A stretch of DNA of 36,947 bases from positions 1 through 36,947 of the forward strand of contig CAJULW010000001.1 in NCBI GenBank assembly GCA_910587515.1, read 5' to 3'. Positions within the stretch are counted from its first letter, which is position 1. Each line of letters opens with the position of its first letter. The translations under genes and the position numbers were made by a program. Source of the stretch: an uncultured Duncaniella sp. Its GTDB lineage: Bacteria; Bacteroidota; Bacteroidia; Bacteroidales; Muribaculaceae. Below are positions 1 to 8,791 of this stretch, in pieces. The notes under the pieces are model-generated. The model was not told the DNA's origin and did no database searches. It saw only the letters and a list, made by a program, of their open reading frames with translations.

Positions 1-44
1 GGCGCGAGGTCAAACATTTTCCTCGGTTTTATCTATGCAAGAAT

Positions 45-800
45 TTAGAGTAGCTTGTTATTTGTGGCGGCAACGATGGCTTCGGATATATTGCGCACGT
101 CAAGTTTCTCAAATATCCGCTGACGGTATTTCTTAATGGTGTCGGGCGACAGGCATATTCTGTCGGCAATCTCCGACATGGTGTAGCCCTGAATCGACAA
201 AGTGAGCACAGCCTTTTCCCCGTCGGTAAGAGTCTGCATCTGCCGTTTTTCCCACCTGCGGATGTTTCTGTTGTATTCAAAATAATCCGGAGAGCCGACA
301 CGGTGCATCTCAATATGGCCGGGCGATGCGTTGGTAGCTGCTGACATTACGCAAAGCGCAAGCCAAATACGACCGTCGGAGGTCAATACAAGAGAGGTGA
401 GTTTATGATTAACGAGAATCTTCTTGCCTCCATTCAGTATGTGAAAGTCGTAAGAAATGTACCAATCCTTACGCTCCTTGACCGGTATCGTGTGATGGAA
501 TAAAAATCCAGCCTTGTTCAGATCAATTAAAAACTGCTGTTCATCTTCCGGAACATATTCCAGATAGAAACGATAGCCCAGTTTTATCATCTGTTCGGGT
601 GTCAATCCGCACAGGAACATCGGATTTGGCGACACATACAGGAAATTCTGCTTGAAATAGTCTATGATATAGATGCTCTGATATGTAGAGCGAGAAAACG
701 CCTCTGCCGAGCGGATATATTCATCCACCCGGCTGTAATCAAGTTCTTCGGAGAGCTTGACCTCATTATCAGGTATGAAGAAATCGTCTGTCGTTTTCAT
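45..800 (-). CDS. LuxR-type helix-turn-helix transcriptional regulator
   Basis: A 251-residue protein with a C-terminal GerE/LuxR helix-turn-helix at about residues 190-250 (LTDGEKAVLTLSIQGYTMSE, then LSPDTIKKYRQRIFEKLDVR). The first 150 residues read like a PAS-type sensory domain, with the typical phrase FLYVSPNPMFLCGLTPEQM. No receiver aspartate or membrane segment is visible, so it is probably a cytosolic one-component regulator. The start at 800 is supported by GGGAGG about ten bases upstream. It stands alone; the next gene upstream is a dead nuclease gene, so its targets cannot be inferred. The HTH assignment is firm and the PAS assignment is an inference from sequence style. Confidence 0.85.
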   Translation of the reverse strand: MKTTDDFFIPDNEVKLSEELDYSRVDEYIRSAEAFSRSTYQSIYIIDYFKQNFLYVSPNPMFLCGLTPEQMIKLGYRFYLEYVPEDEQQFLIDLNKAGFLFHHTIPVKERKDWYISYDFHILNGGKKILVNHKLTSLVLTSDGRIWLALCVMSAATNASPGHIEMHRVGSPDYFEYNRNIRRWEKRQMQTLTDGEKAVLTLSIQGYTMSEIADRICLSPDTIKKYRQRIFEKLDVRNISEAIVAATNNKLL

Positions 801-969
801 CTGAAACTGCCTCCCAAGTACAAAATTACTAAAAAAACGATTACTCAGCGGCTACATGTGCGTGATTATCTGTTTCAAAAATATAATTTAGTTTGGTTCG
901 GGCGATATATACGCCCGGTAAGCTAAACCAATCTATAAGTATGGATAGGCAAAAGAAAAACTGTTATGT

Positions 970-1852
970 TCACTCCTCGCTGTCTGATAGTTGTGCTGAT
1001 TTGTTGGCAACCTCTTGGTTGAAAGTCGTTATTTCATCGGTGATTAGTTGTTTCAACTCTTTTTGAGGAACGATAAGTTTGTATTCAGCGACACTGATGG
1101 GCTTGGTAAAACCTTCAAGTGCCAGCTCGACCTCCACGTTGTCTTTTTCGGTGCATAGAATAATGCTGATTGAGGGATTTTCGTCTTTGCCACGTTCAAG
1201 TCTGTCAAGCAACGAGAGATAGAGATTCATCTTGCTGACATATTCGGGCATAAACTCGGATATTTTCAAATCGACTGCAAAGAGCGACCTAAGTCTGCGA
1301 TGAAAGAAAAGCATATCCACCTTGTAATCCTTGCCATTGTAGGACAGAACGTGCTGATTGCCGATGCATGTAAATCTCTGACCGAGTTCTAGAAGGAACT
1401 GTTTTACCTTTTCTACCAATCTCCGCTCAAGCTACAGTTCAAGAAGTGGCTCAGTCACTCCAAGAAATCCCATGCAATAGGAATCCTTGAAAACTTCGTT
1501 GGCGTATGCTGCCTGACCCTCCGGTAGTGCAATGGCAAAATTGTTTGAAACGTTGTCCTCCGGCTGATGCTTGTGCATCACCAGCTTGATGGCATTAACC
1601 AACAAATCGCAATTCCATCATTTTTCGATATCCCTATCGGCATAGTATTGAATAACCCGGTCATCATCTTTCAGCCTGGTCATCAACTGATTTATGTGTC
1701 GCCATGGTAAAACCCCAATGCTGCGTTGGAGTTTTGGGTCGGAGAGATGAAATCGGACGTAATATTTCTTCATCGCCCATAAATTGCTCACCGACATACC
1801 CATTTGCGGATACATCACCGTTCAACTCCACCAATACGTCTCTGCGCCCCAA
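970..1852 (-). pseudogene. Decayed DUF1016 / YhcG-type PDDEXK nuclease gene
   Basis: The minus strand reads one nuclease-family protein through two in-frame stops. From 1818 the frame reads MGMSVSNLWAMKKYY and LQRSIGVLPWRHINQLM, like the N-terminal DUF1016 domain. It hits TGA at 1618-1620, continues as KLVMHKHQPEDNVSNNFAIA, and hits TAG at 1432-1434. It then gives the C-terminal nuclease domain (FLLELGQRFTCIG, YKVDMLFFHRRLRSLFAVDLK) down to 970. Upstream of about 1806 the homology seems to move to another frame (VLVELNGDVSA), so there is probably one frameshift as well. The extreme N-terminus is missing. Intact family members are DNA-binding nucleases found in defence and restriction contexts; this copy is very unlikely to make a full protein. 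Confidence 0.75.
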
Positions 1853-1890
1853 ACATTAATAGACTTTAACTATAATCAAGGCCTCATAAT

Positions 1891-1928
1891 GTGGTGACCT
1901 CAGTCCAAAATCTTCTCCGGGTCACCAC
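1891..1928. repeat. 9-bp perfect inverted repeat upstream of the sigma factor gene
   Basis: GTGGTGACC at 1891-1899 is matched by its exact complement GGTCACCAC at 1920-1928, with 20 bases between. It lies between the dead nuclease gene and the sigma factor operon. It could be an operator, a hairpin in a leader, or the end repeats of a lost insertion. No U-tract follows, so a terminator is less likely. Confidence 0.6.
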
Positions 1929-2045
1929 GTCTAATTTTAGGCAAAACATAAAAATGTCTAAGGATAGCCGATTTTTAACATTTCATTTTCGTCGATTTTG
2001 TTTACTTTACGTCCTATTAGGTAGAAGCATCAATAACAGGACAGT

Positions 2046-2546
2046 ATGTTAAAGAAGACCCGGCACAAAACCATCAGCAGGATAATCGAGGATAATCTCG
2101 ACTATCTTGTACGTTTTGCATTTTATCGGCTTGGCAACCATGATGAGGCCGAGGATCTTGTATACGATGCCGTTCTGAAATTTCTGGAGAAGGGTACAAA
2201 CAATATTAAGCCGGAGAGCGTGAGACTCTACCTTTTCAGAATTGTCCATAATCTATGCCAGGATTATGTCCGGTCAGGCAAACGGGACATTATGCACATA
2301 GAAGATTACGATATAGAGAGCACATCCTATGAGATACTTGACCTGGAGGATGCCGACAGGATAAACGCTTGTCTTGACAGTCTTCCATCGCGTGAGGCCG
2401 ACATCATACGTATGAATGTAGTTGACGGTCTGTCGTTTGTCGAAATCAGCAGTATTTTATCCATTCCTCAGTCCACTGCCAAATCCAGATATAAATCGGG
2501 AATGGATAAATTAAGGAACCTGTACATTAACCCTAAAAATTCGTAG
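2046..2546 (+). CDS. ECF-type RNA polymerase sigma factor
   Basis: A 166-residue sigma-70 family protein of ECF size. Region 2 covers about residues 15-80, with the typical DEAEDLVYDAV and RLYLFRIVHNL. Region 4 covers about 108-160, with LPSREADIIRMNVVDGLSF and the recognition helix IPQSTAKSRYKSGMDKLR. It would direct RNA polymerase to a small set of promoters, probably including its own. It is followed after one base by a membrane-anchored anti-sigma-like gene and then an outer-membrane barrel gene, so the three are almost certainly one transcript. Start at the ATG of 2046, about 230 bp downstream of the dead nuclease gene. Confidence 0.92.
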   Translation: MLKKTRHKTISRIIEDNLDYLVRFAFYRLGNHDEAEDLVYDAVLKFLEKGTNNIKPESVRLYLFRIVHNLCQDYVRSGKRDIMHIEDYDIESTSYEILDLEDADRINACLDSLPSREADIIRMNVVDGLSFVEISSILSIPQSTAKSRYKSGMDKLRNLYINPKNS

Positions 2547-2547
2547 T

Positions 2548-3702
2548 ATGGATGATTACAAAGAAATAAAGAAAATGTTGAAGCCGCACCGAGACATAAA
2601 GGCTTCTGACGAATTGCGCCTTAAAGTCATCCGTGCTGTTGAACGTAAAAATAGAAAGCAGGTAGTTCGCAAATGGGTTTTCGGTGGGATTAGTCTAAGC
2701 GCGGTAGCAGCAGTTTTGTTGCTTGTGTTCGTACCTTCCGGGATGTCAGCCTCGGAGATTCTCTCCGAGGCAATAGACGCACTCGGTGGTACCGAGGATA
2801 TTGAAATGATAGCAGAGGTCAGGACTCGCCCGGTAGAAAATTTCAGATACATCGATGTAAATGAGGATTTTGTAACTCATCACATATACATTGCCGATTC
2901 CGATTCTATTCTAAGATGGAGAATTGACAAGGGAGAGCGTGTGGCAACAGGAAATGGCACTGATATCTACACATGGATGCCGGCTCTCAAATTAGGTTTG
3001 CACCTTCCTGAATCCGAAGAAGAAAAGGTTTTGGGATATATGGCAACCCTACTGGCACCGCGGAAGATACTGGAGACAGAACTGGCAAATTGCATCGGCT
3101 GTAAAGGCGGAGAATATTCGGTAAATAAAAGCGGTGATGATATAATTCTTACCGTTCACGCCATGCCGCAAGGAAATTTTGATAACCCTTACCTGCTGAA
3201 TTCATCTATCGCTGAATCCGAAAATATCCGGAGATATGTGATTGATGCTGGCTCTAAAAGACTTAAACGTGCCACGGTAAGTGTGATTGCGGGCAGTCGG
3301 GAAATACCGGTGCTGAGAATCACATCCATAAATTACGGGCCGCATAGGAACGATATATGCCACCTCGCTGATGGCATCCGTTATGTAGAGACAGAACACA
3401 GGCCTGTCGGTTTGAAAGACCTCAGTGCGGAGGAAGCGGCCACTACCATACTTAATGCCTTCACAGACTGGAATGAAGCGATTCTTGACAAAGTAATGAT
3501 GAGGGAAGTATCAGATGTGACATACAAGGAAAAATTCAGTGGTTCAAGACTGATCTCGATAGGACATTCCTTCACCTCCGGTACAGGAAACTCAATTTTC
3601 GTTCCATACACGCTTGAACTTAGAGACGGCACCATACAAAGACACAACATAGCCTTGCAGAAAACCTATTCCGGTAGATGGATTGTAGTCGGAGGTCTTT
3701 AA
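2548..3702 (+). CDS. One-pass membrane protein, probable anti-sigma factor
   Basis: A 384-residue protein with a short basic N-terminus of about 43 residues predicted to face the cytosol, one transmembrane helix at about 44-62 (WVFGGISLSAVAAVLLLVFV) and a large periplasmic part. This layout, directly behind an ECF sigma gene with a one-base gap, is that of an anti-sigma factor. No zinc-finger His-Cys motif is visible in the N-terminal part, so it is not a classical ZAS anti-sigma. The periplasmic part (about 70-275) resembles, in style only, the LolA/RseB lipoprotein-binding fold. The last 95 residues could be an NTF2-like domain. Both fold guesses are inferences; the anti-sigma role rests on topology and position. 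Confidence 0.7.
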   Translation: MDDYKEIKKMLKPHRDIKASDELRLKVIRAVERKNRKQVVRKWVFGGISLSAVAAVLLLVFVPSGMSASEILSEAIDALGGTEDIEMIAEVRTRPVENFRYIDVNEDFVTHHIYIADSDSILRWRIDKGERVATGNGTDIYTWMPALKLGLHLPESEEEKVLGYMATLLAPRKILETELANCIGCKGGEYSVNKSGDDIILTVHAMPQGNFDNPYLLNSSIAESENIRRYVIDAGSKRLKRATVSVIAGSREIPVLRITSINYGPHRNDICHLADGIRYVETEHRPVGLKDLSAEEAATTILNAFTDWNEAILDKVMMREVSDVTYKEKFSGSRLISIGHSFTSGTGNSIFVPYTLELRDGTIQRHNIALQKTYSGRWIVVGGL

Positions 3703-3724
3703 CGAATTAAACAATCATAATCTA

Positions 3725-6040
3725 ATGTCATTAAGAAGTTTAATGGCAGGGCTGTTGCTCTGCCTGACATTCAACATCCTTTTTGCCAAGGTGAAGACCT
3801 ACGAAGGTAACGTAAAGGATGATTCCGGCAATCCTCTGGAGTTTGTTAATGTGACACTTCAGAACTTAAATGATTCAACGTTGATTGACGGGGCTGTTAC
3901 TGATGCTGAAGGAAAGTTTTCAGTTAGAGGAGACGGCAATTCCTTGTTCCTGAAAGTCTCGGCAATGGGCTTTGAGGACAGGATTATAGACAACCTGGAT
4001 GCCAACTTAGGTGATATTTTTCTTGCCCCTGCTTCGTACATGCTTGGCGAGATAGTAGTCAAAGGTTCACGCCCTACGGCTAAACTAAAAGGGGACGGAG
4101 TACAGATTCATGTATCCGGCACATATCTCGCCAACACCGGAACCGCCCTCGAAGTGCTCGGTAAGATGCCTTTCGTCACAAAATCAGGCTCCGGTATTGA
4201 AGTGCTTGGAAAAGGAACACCTCTTATTTATGTAAACGGCAGACAAGTAAGGGATATGTCGGAACTTCACCAACTTGCCTCCACGCAGATTAAAAGCGTT
4301 GATGTCGTCACTAATCCGGGAGCTCGTTATGCTTCCACCGTCAACTCTGTGATAAGAATAACCACTATCGCACCTGTCGGAGAAGGATTTTCCTTCAATG
4401 ACCGCACTACAGTAGGCTACAAGCATTATGCCTATTTTTTCGAGCAGGTCAATTTCAACTGGCGCAAGAATGGTTTTGACTTTTTCGGAATGTTGAATTA
4501 CGAGAATTACCGTGAACGACCGAGATTTTCCAATACGAGGCTCCAATATCTCAAATCCGGTATAGTTAAACAGAACAGCTCCGGCAGAGATCTTGCAAAA
4601 TTCCCAGTCTATCAAGGGAAAGTGGGTCTGAACTATAACGTCTCGTCGCATAGCTTCGGTTTTTATTATGACTTTTCTTTCAGACCCTCTACATCCGAAG
4701 GCAATTCATTGACCGACCGCTATATCAATAATGAATTTTCCGAGACTCTTGAGAATCTTTCAGATATATCCCGCCATAACCGTCAACATCTTCTCAGTGC
4801 ATATTATACCGGTGAAATTGGGAAATGGCACTTGTCGGCCAATTTTGATGCAATGTGGCATATAAACGACAGGCATACCGCAGAGACAGAGATTTCAACG
4901 ATAAATCAGAAACGAGACTTTTCTACGGTAAATGATGTTGAGAACAGACTACTTGCCGGCAACATCACGGCATCTTTACCGGCATGGAAAGGCGACATCA
5001 GATTCGGCACGGAAATCACCAATATTCACCGCACAGACAGATACAGCGGCAATGCCGATTTCATAAGTGACAATGACATCAAGATCAGCGAGACTACCAC
5101 GGCTCTATTTGCCGAGACTGAACAGATCTTCGGAGTTGTCATGGCAAGCGTTGGGCTTCGTTGGGAATACACTGATTCCAGATACTGGCAGTTCGGGCGG
5201 CTCAGTAAGGACCAAAGCCGCAGATACCACAACATATCTCCGTCGGCTTCCTTGTCATTCCCGATAGGCACGGTAAACACACGCTTGACATATATGAGAA
5301 AAACATCCCGTCCTGCTTTTGAACAGCTTAGTGCTGCAGTAAAGTATATTGACAGATATACTTATGAGTCCGGTAATCCCGGTATGAAGCCGATATATCG
5401 TGATTATGTTTCCGCATCCGCCTCATGGAAAGACCTCGTTATAGAGTTGGAATATTATTCAACTAAAAATTACTTCATGTGGCAGACCTCCGAATATCCG
5501 GGTAATAGTGATGTAACCTTACTGACTATGGTAAACATGCCCCGATTCAATTCTTATGGAGCATATCTTAACTGCTCCCCCACATTTTTTTGCTGTTGGC
5601 ATCCGTCATTAATGGTCGGAGTCCAAGGACAGGATTTTAAGATTACCCATGTGGGCAAGATAATTAAACTGAACCGACCTTTAGGAATTTTCAGATTCGA
5701 CAACGCTATACATCTACCTTGGGACATTTGGCTGAACATGGATTTCTCAGTACGGACATCAGGAAACGGAGACAATTGCTATGTGAAACCATATTGGCAA
5801 TGTAATCTGGGGCTTTACAAATCCTTTACTAACGACAGATGGAGCGTGAAGTTGCAACTCAACGATGTTTTCGATACATGGCGTCGGGAGATAATTTCCT
5901 ACGATGCGCTGAGCAGTATATCTGCTAAAAAGATATACGATACACGTGACCTGTCAGTCACAATCAGGTATAATTTTAATTCCGCCCGCTCCCGCTATAA
6001 AGGACGCGGTGCAGGAAATATGGATAAGGACAGATTCTAA
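3725..6040 (+). CDS. Outer-membrane beta-barrel protein with carboxypeptidase-like and plug domains
   Basis: A 771-residue protein of the Bacteroidota outer-membrane barrel family (OMP_b-brl_3 type, related to TonB-dependent receptors). Residues 1-21 are a signal peptide. Residues about 24-100 form a carboxypeptidase-regulatory-like domain (GNVKDDSGNPLEFVNVTL, AVTDAEGKFSV). Residues about 105-215 are plug-like (TPLIYVNGRQVRDMSELHQL, VVTNPGARYAS). The rest is a barrel with alternating aromatic strands. No clear TonB box was seen. It lies 22 bases behind the anti-sigma-like gene and ends in a strong hairpin, so it is the last gene of the sigma operon and its likely output or signal-receiving partner. 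The substrate cannot be told from sequence. Confidence 0.88.
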   Translation: MSLRSLMAGLLLCLTFNILFAKVKTYEGNVKDDSGNPLEFVNVTLQNLNDSTLIDGAVTDAEGKFSVRGDGNSLFLKVSAMGFEDRIIDNLDANLGDIFLAPASYMLGEIVVKGSRPTAKLKGDGVQIHVSGTYLANTGTALEVLGKMPFVTKSGSGIEVLGKGTPLIYVNGRQVRDMSELHQLASTQIKSVDVVTNPGARYASTVNSVIRITTIAPVGEGFSFNDRTTVGYKHYAYFFEQVNFNWRKNGFDFFGMLNYENYRERPRFSNTRLQYLKSGIVKQNSSGRDLAKFPVYQGKVGLNYNVSSHSFGFYYDFSFRPSTSEGNSLTDRYINNEFSETLENLSDISRHNRQHLLSAYYTGEIGKWHLSANFDAMWHINDRHTAETEISTINQKRDFSTVNDVENRLLAGNITASLPAWKGDIRFGTEITNIHRTDRYSGNADFISDNDIKISETTTALFAETEQIFGVVMASVGLRWEYTDSRYWQFGRLSKDQSRRYHNISPSASLSFPIGTVNTRLTYMRKTSRPAFEQLSAAVKYIDRYTYESGNPGMKPIYRDYVSASASWKDLVIELEYYSTKNYFMWQTSEYPGNSDVTLLTMVNMPRFNSYGAYLNCSPTFFCCWHPSLMVGVQGQDFKITHVGKIIKLNRPLGIFRFDNAIHLPWDIWLNMDFSVRTSGNGDNCYVKPYWQCNLGLYKSFTNDRWSVKLQLNDVFDTWRREIISYDALSSISAKKIYDTRDLSVTIRYNFNSARSRYKGRGAGNMDKDRF

Positions 6041-6130
6041 AACAGATCTTCATGCAAGGAAGGACCCAGGCGGAGATGTCGGGAGTCTGATAAAGAAACA
6101 CCACCGAGAGAAGTATAATATAAAAAGTTT

Positions 6131-6178
6131 AACTTGATGTCTGGCTTAATGCCAAAACCACAAGCCAGGCATCAAGTT
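6131..6178. terminator. Hairpin terminator between the receptor gene and the DUF1848 pseudogene
   Basis: AACTTGATGTCTGGCTT at 6131-6147 pairs with AAGCCAGGCATCAAGTT at 6162-6178 with a single mismatch and a 14-base loop. A-rich and T-rich runs flank it on both sides, so it may act in both directions, ending the sigma-receptor operon and the facing DUF1848 gene. Confidence 0.75.
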
Positions 6179-7093
6179 TAAAAAAGACCGTCTGATTTAA
6201 GAGGACAAACTTTTCGTTCCTTTACCACATCGTCATTTTGGATCTCTCCTGTAAGTAACGAGGATGTATTTATGTGACGGCTACTTTGAAGTCTTACTTT
6301 ATCATTGTTGAAATTTGCATAACAATAGGCGCAACCATGACAGCAGGTATTGTAAGCGCCAATATCAATACTTTCTACGCATCCACATTCTTTTCTTTGG
6401 TTATTATCTTTCATGACATCTAAATTGTAACCACAAATCTGCGCTATTAATTCTGGATCTATACGGTGTCCGTGGTCAATGCCAAAGTCTGATAAATCAA
6501 TATTATCAGCACAGGTAACAAGTTCTAATCCATAACGCTTTGCAATATCAGAGAATGCTTCTGCGATTCGTAATATCTCATCCTCATTGAGTTCTCTCAA
6601 GTTAAGATGTCTTGTATTTGTACTAGATTTATAAAGATCAACGAAACTCAATACACAACGTTGAGTAGAACCCATCAACCGCTTAGCTAGCTCCTCAAAA
6701 TATTTTATGTGATATGACACAGCAATCTCATCAGTATGGGGTCGTATCTCTAAATAACCCTATCGTGCCTAATCTTCGAGGAAAGTTCTTTGAAGGCGGC
6801 AATAATCTCGGTTTTTACCGGAACGCTGGACTCAATCTTCTTGTCGTAAGGATTTAGATTAAGTTGAAAATAATAATTGTACTCGTTAAGTTCATCCAAC
6901 CTTGCAAGCATCGCCTTCGGATTCTTAGTCTAATAACTATACAATCAATGACATCTGGCGTTATCTTAATACGACTTACCTGATGTATATTCATTGGATT
7001 CCGAACATCTATATAACCCTCTCGCAGACGGCTGAAAAACCATTTGCTATAAAAGGACGGTATGTCTGTGCGTCTTGAAACTGAGAGAATCAA
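6178..7093 (-). pseudogene. DUF1848 family gene, frameshifted and interrupted
   Basis: The N-terminal piece starting at 7093 reads MILSVSRRTDIPSFYSKWFF and VRNPMNIHQVSRIKI, and the C-terminal piece below 6720 reads YHIKYFEELAKRL, ECGCVESIDIGAYNTC and HGCAYCYANFN. Both are typical of DUF1848. A base appears lost at about 6930, where the frame resumes as TKNPKAMLARLDELNEYNYY. The expected Trp in VIWRYDPIL is a TAG stop near 6763, and another frameshift precedes DEIAVSYHIKYF at about 6735. The family has a Cys-rich C-terminus that probably binds an iron-sulfur cluster; its function is unknown. With two frameshifts and one nonsense codon this copy is dead. It converges on the receptor operon. Confidence 0.88.
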
Positions 7094-7145
7094 GTTACAA
7101 TTACAAAATAATTATTGAATATCAAGCTTCTATTCCCAGTATTCA

Positions 7146-7310
7146 TCAGAATACTTTTTCTTTTGTACCGTTGACGATAACATCTATCTCATAGGAGATT
7201 TCATCTGATGAGAGCTTTATGTAGTCCACAAAGGTCTTCTGTGTCATGTGGCTACTGACGTATATTGTCAATACGATGGTAAATTTGTGAGATATAGGTA
7301 AATGGTTATG
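7146..7310 (-). other. Short protein-like stretch, possible 3' gene relic
   Basis: The 412 bp between the DUF1848 relic and the next pseudogene hold no complete gene. On the minus strand an open stretch of about 54 codons ends in TGA at 7146-7148 and has a protein-like tail (TFVDYIKLSSDEISYEIDVI). A Met lies inside, but no ribosome site or good start was found. I do not recognise the family. The rest (7311-7505) is AT-rich, and I see nothing I can name in it. Confidence 0.25.
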
Positions 7311-7505
7311 TCACCCCGTCGGGCAGCCGAGGGTAGGAACACAATAATAAAGTGAAGCAGGGCTTCTATGTGCTTTGTATTTTTGATGGATTTTGCTTTG
7401 TTAAATTGATAAAGAGATTTTTTAAGAGTATAGTATTGTAGTTATCTCAGAATATAGTTAACTTTACATTATAAAGAGAACTTTGAGAATCGGCAAGTGG
7501 AATGA

Positions 7506-7781
7506 GTGCAATGTCCATCCTGTGCATAATGCCATAAGAATGAGAAGGCGACTTGGTGCAAGATAAGGTCATGCGTCAGAAGTCATGATTTCCATACTTG
7601 TGCCGAATGTCATAAGGACGTGGCCGAGTGCAAGATATATTCCAATCTCATCAGTAAGATATTCGCCCTCCTGTTCAATTCAGACCGACCAGCTTGCATC
7701 CGCTACATCCGTGAGCATGGCGAACGGGCTTTCACAGAGGAAATGACAAAGCGTAAATGCCAGACAATAAAAAGCAAATAA
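7506..7781 (+). pseudogene. Cys-rich DUF3795-like gene remnant
   Basis: One frame reads QCPSCA, a TAA stop at 7527-7529, then CHKNEKATWCKIRSCV and HTCAECHKDVAECKIYSN, followed by FALLFNSDRPACIRYIREHG and a TAA at 7779-7781. The spaced cysteines and the tail resemble DUF3795 proteins, which probably bind metal. The N-terminal third is absent and a stop interrupts the frame. It ends four bases before the YciI gene, so it was probably once the first gene of that operon. The family name is a memory-based match and is moderately sure. Confidence 0.5.
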
Positions 7782-7785
7782 AACC

Positions 7786-8076
7786 ATGTTTATCGCAATT
7801 CTAACATATAAGAAACCGTTGAGCGAGGTTGACCGATTCCTTGCTGCTCACCGTGAATATCTCGCCAAGCATTATGCCGCAGGCGACTTTATCGCTTCCG
7901 GTCCGCAGACACCTCGCATCGGTGGCGTAATTATGGTTAAAGCTAACGACCGCGCTACCGTGGACTCAATTATGGCACAGGATCCGTTTAATATCAACGG
8001 CATCGCCGATTATCAGATTGTGGAGTTTACTCCTACAATGTTCATAAACCAAGAATTGAAACAATTTCTGATATGA
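7786..8076 (+). CDS. YciI-like (YCII-related) protein
   Basis: A 96-residue protein of the YciI family, recognised by HREYLAKHYAAGDFIASGPQ, GGVIMVKANDRA and QDPFNINGIADYQIVEF. The fold is a small ferredoxin-like barrel with a conserved His-Asp pair, and most family members have unknown or weakly defined enzyme activity. Its stop overlaps the start of the following acetyltransferase by four bases, so translation is probably coupled. It is first in a four-gene unit with GNAT, tautomerase and DUF4405 genes. Confidence 0.88.
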   Translation: MFIAILTYKKPLSEVDRFLAAHREYLAKHYAAGDFIASGPQTPRIGGVIMVKANDRATVDSIMAQDPFNINGIADYQIVEFTPTMFINQELKQFLI

Positions 8077-8609
8077 TTGAAACCGACAGGCTGGTCTTGC
8101 GTTCATGGCGCGAAGATGATATAGTGTCATTCTCTAAAATGAATAGCGACAAGGCGGTTATGGAGTATCTACCCAAGTGTCTTTCTTACGATGAGACAGT
8201 GCAGTTCTATCACCGAATAGTTGATGAACATAAGATTTTTGGCTACGGGCTTTATGCCGTGGTGCTGAAAAGTACAGGAGAATTTATCGGTTATACAGGA
8301 TTCCATAATTTCGATTTCGAGGCTGAATTTTCGCCTGGTATTGAGATTGGCTGGAGACTTGCCAAGGAGTATTGGAACCAAGGTTATACTACTGAGGCGG
8401 CAAGAGCCTGCATTGATTACGCATGCAGGCGTAGACTGTTTGATAAGATATATTCATTTACATCAGTAAGCAATCATCGGTCAGAGCGTATAATGCAGAA
8501 AATAGGTATGGAGCATCAAGGTTTCTTCCGACACCCATCATTGCCTGACGGCCATAGGCTAAAAGAACATACATTTTACAAATTGGAACTATGCCATACA
8601 TATCAATAG
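8073..8609 (+). CDS. GNAT family N-acetyltransferase, RimJ/RimL-like
   Basis: A 178-residue acetyl-CoA-dependent acetyltransferase. The start IETDRLVLRSWREDDI and the middle IEIGWRLAKEYWNQGYTTEA are characteristic of the Acetyltransf_3 branch, and NHRSERIMQKIGMEHQG is the usual C-terminal helix-strand. Homologues acetylate protein N-termini or small molecules; the substrate here is unknown. The start overlaps the YciI stop (ATGA), and its last 19 bases overlap the tautomerase gene. Confidence 0.9.
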   Translation: MIETDRLVLRSWREDDIVSFSKMNSDKAVMEYLPKCLSYDETVQFYHRIVDEHKIFGYGLYAVVLKSTGEFIGYTGFHNFDFEAEFSPGIEIGWRLAKEYWNQGYTTEAARACIDYACRRRLFDKIYSFTSVSNHRSERIMQKIGMEHQGFFRHPSLPDGHRLKEHTFYKLELCHTYQ

Positions 8610-8791
8610 AAAGCGGACGGCTGACCACTGAACTGAAGAAACAACTTATAGAGCGGTTGACAGCAACAGCCTCCGAGATAACCCATATCCCAGAGCGGTT
8701 TTTCACCGTCACAATCAAGGAATTGCCGGATGAGAACTTTGGAATAGGCGGCAAGTCCATAGACGAGATAAAACGAAATTACAACCGATGA
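8591..8791 (+). CDS. 4-oxalocrotonate tautomerase family protein
   Basis: A 66-residue tautomerase. The proline directly after Met is the catalytic N-terminal Pro of this family once Met is removed. ITHIPERFFTVTIKELPDEN and the tail GGKSIDEIKRNYNR match the small tautomerase fold. It probably works as an oligomer on an unknown keto-enol substrate. It starts inside the GNAT gene and its stop overlaps the next start by four bases. Two damaged relatives lie at 9557 and 10134, and their sequence supports this start. Confidence 0.9.
   Translation: MPYISIESGRLTTELKKQLIERLTATASEITHIPERFFTVTIKELPDENFGIGGKSIDEIKRNYNR

Noticed and set aside
970..1818. Stop-codon readthrough or recoding in the nuclease gene
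   Set aside because: Two different stops (TGA and TAG) plus a likely upstream frameshift and a missing N-terminus fit decay better; no recoding signal was seen.
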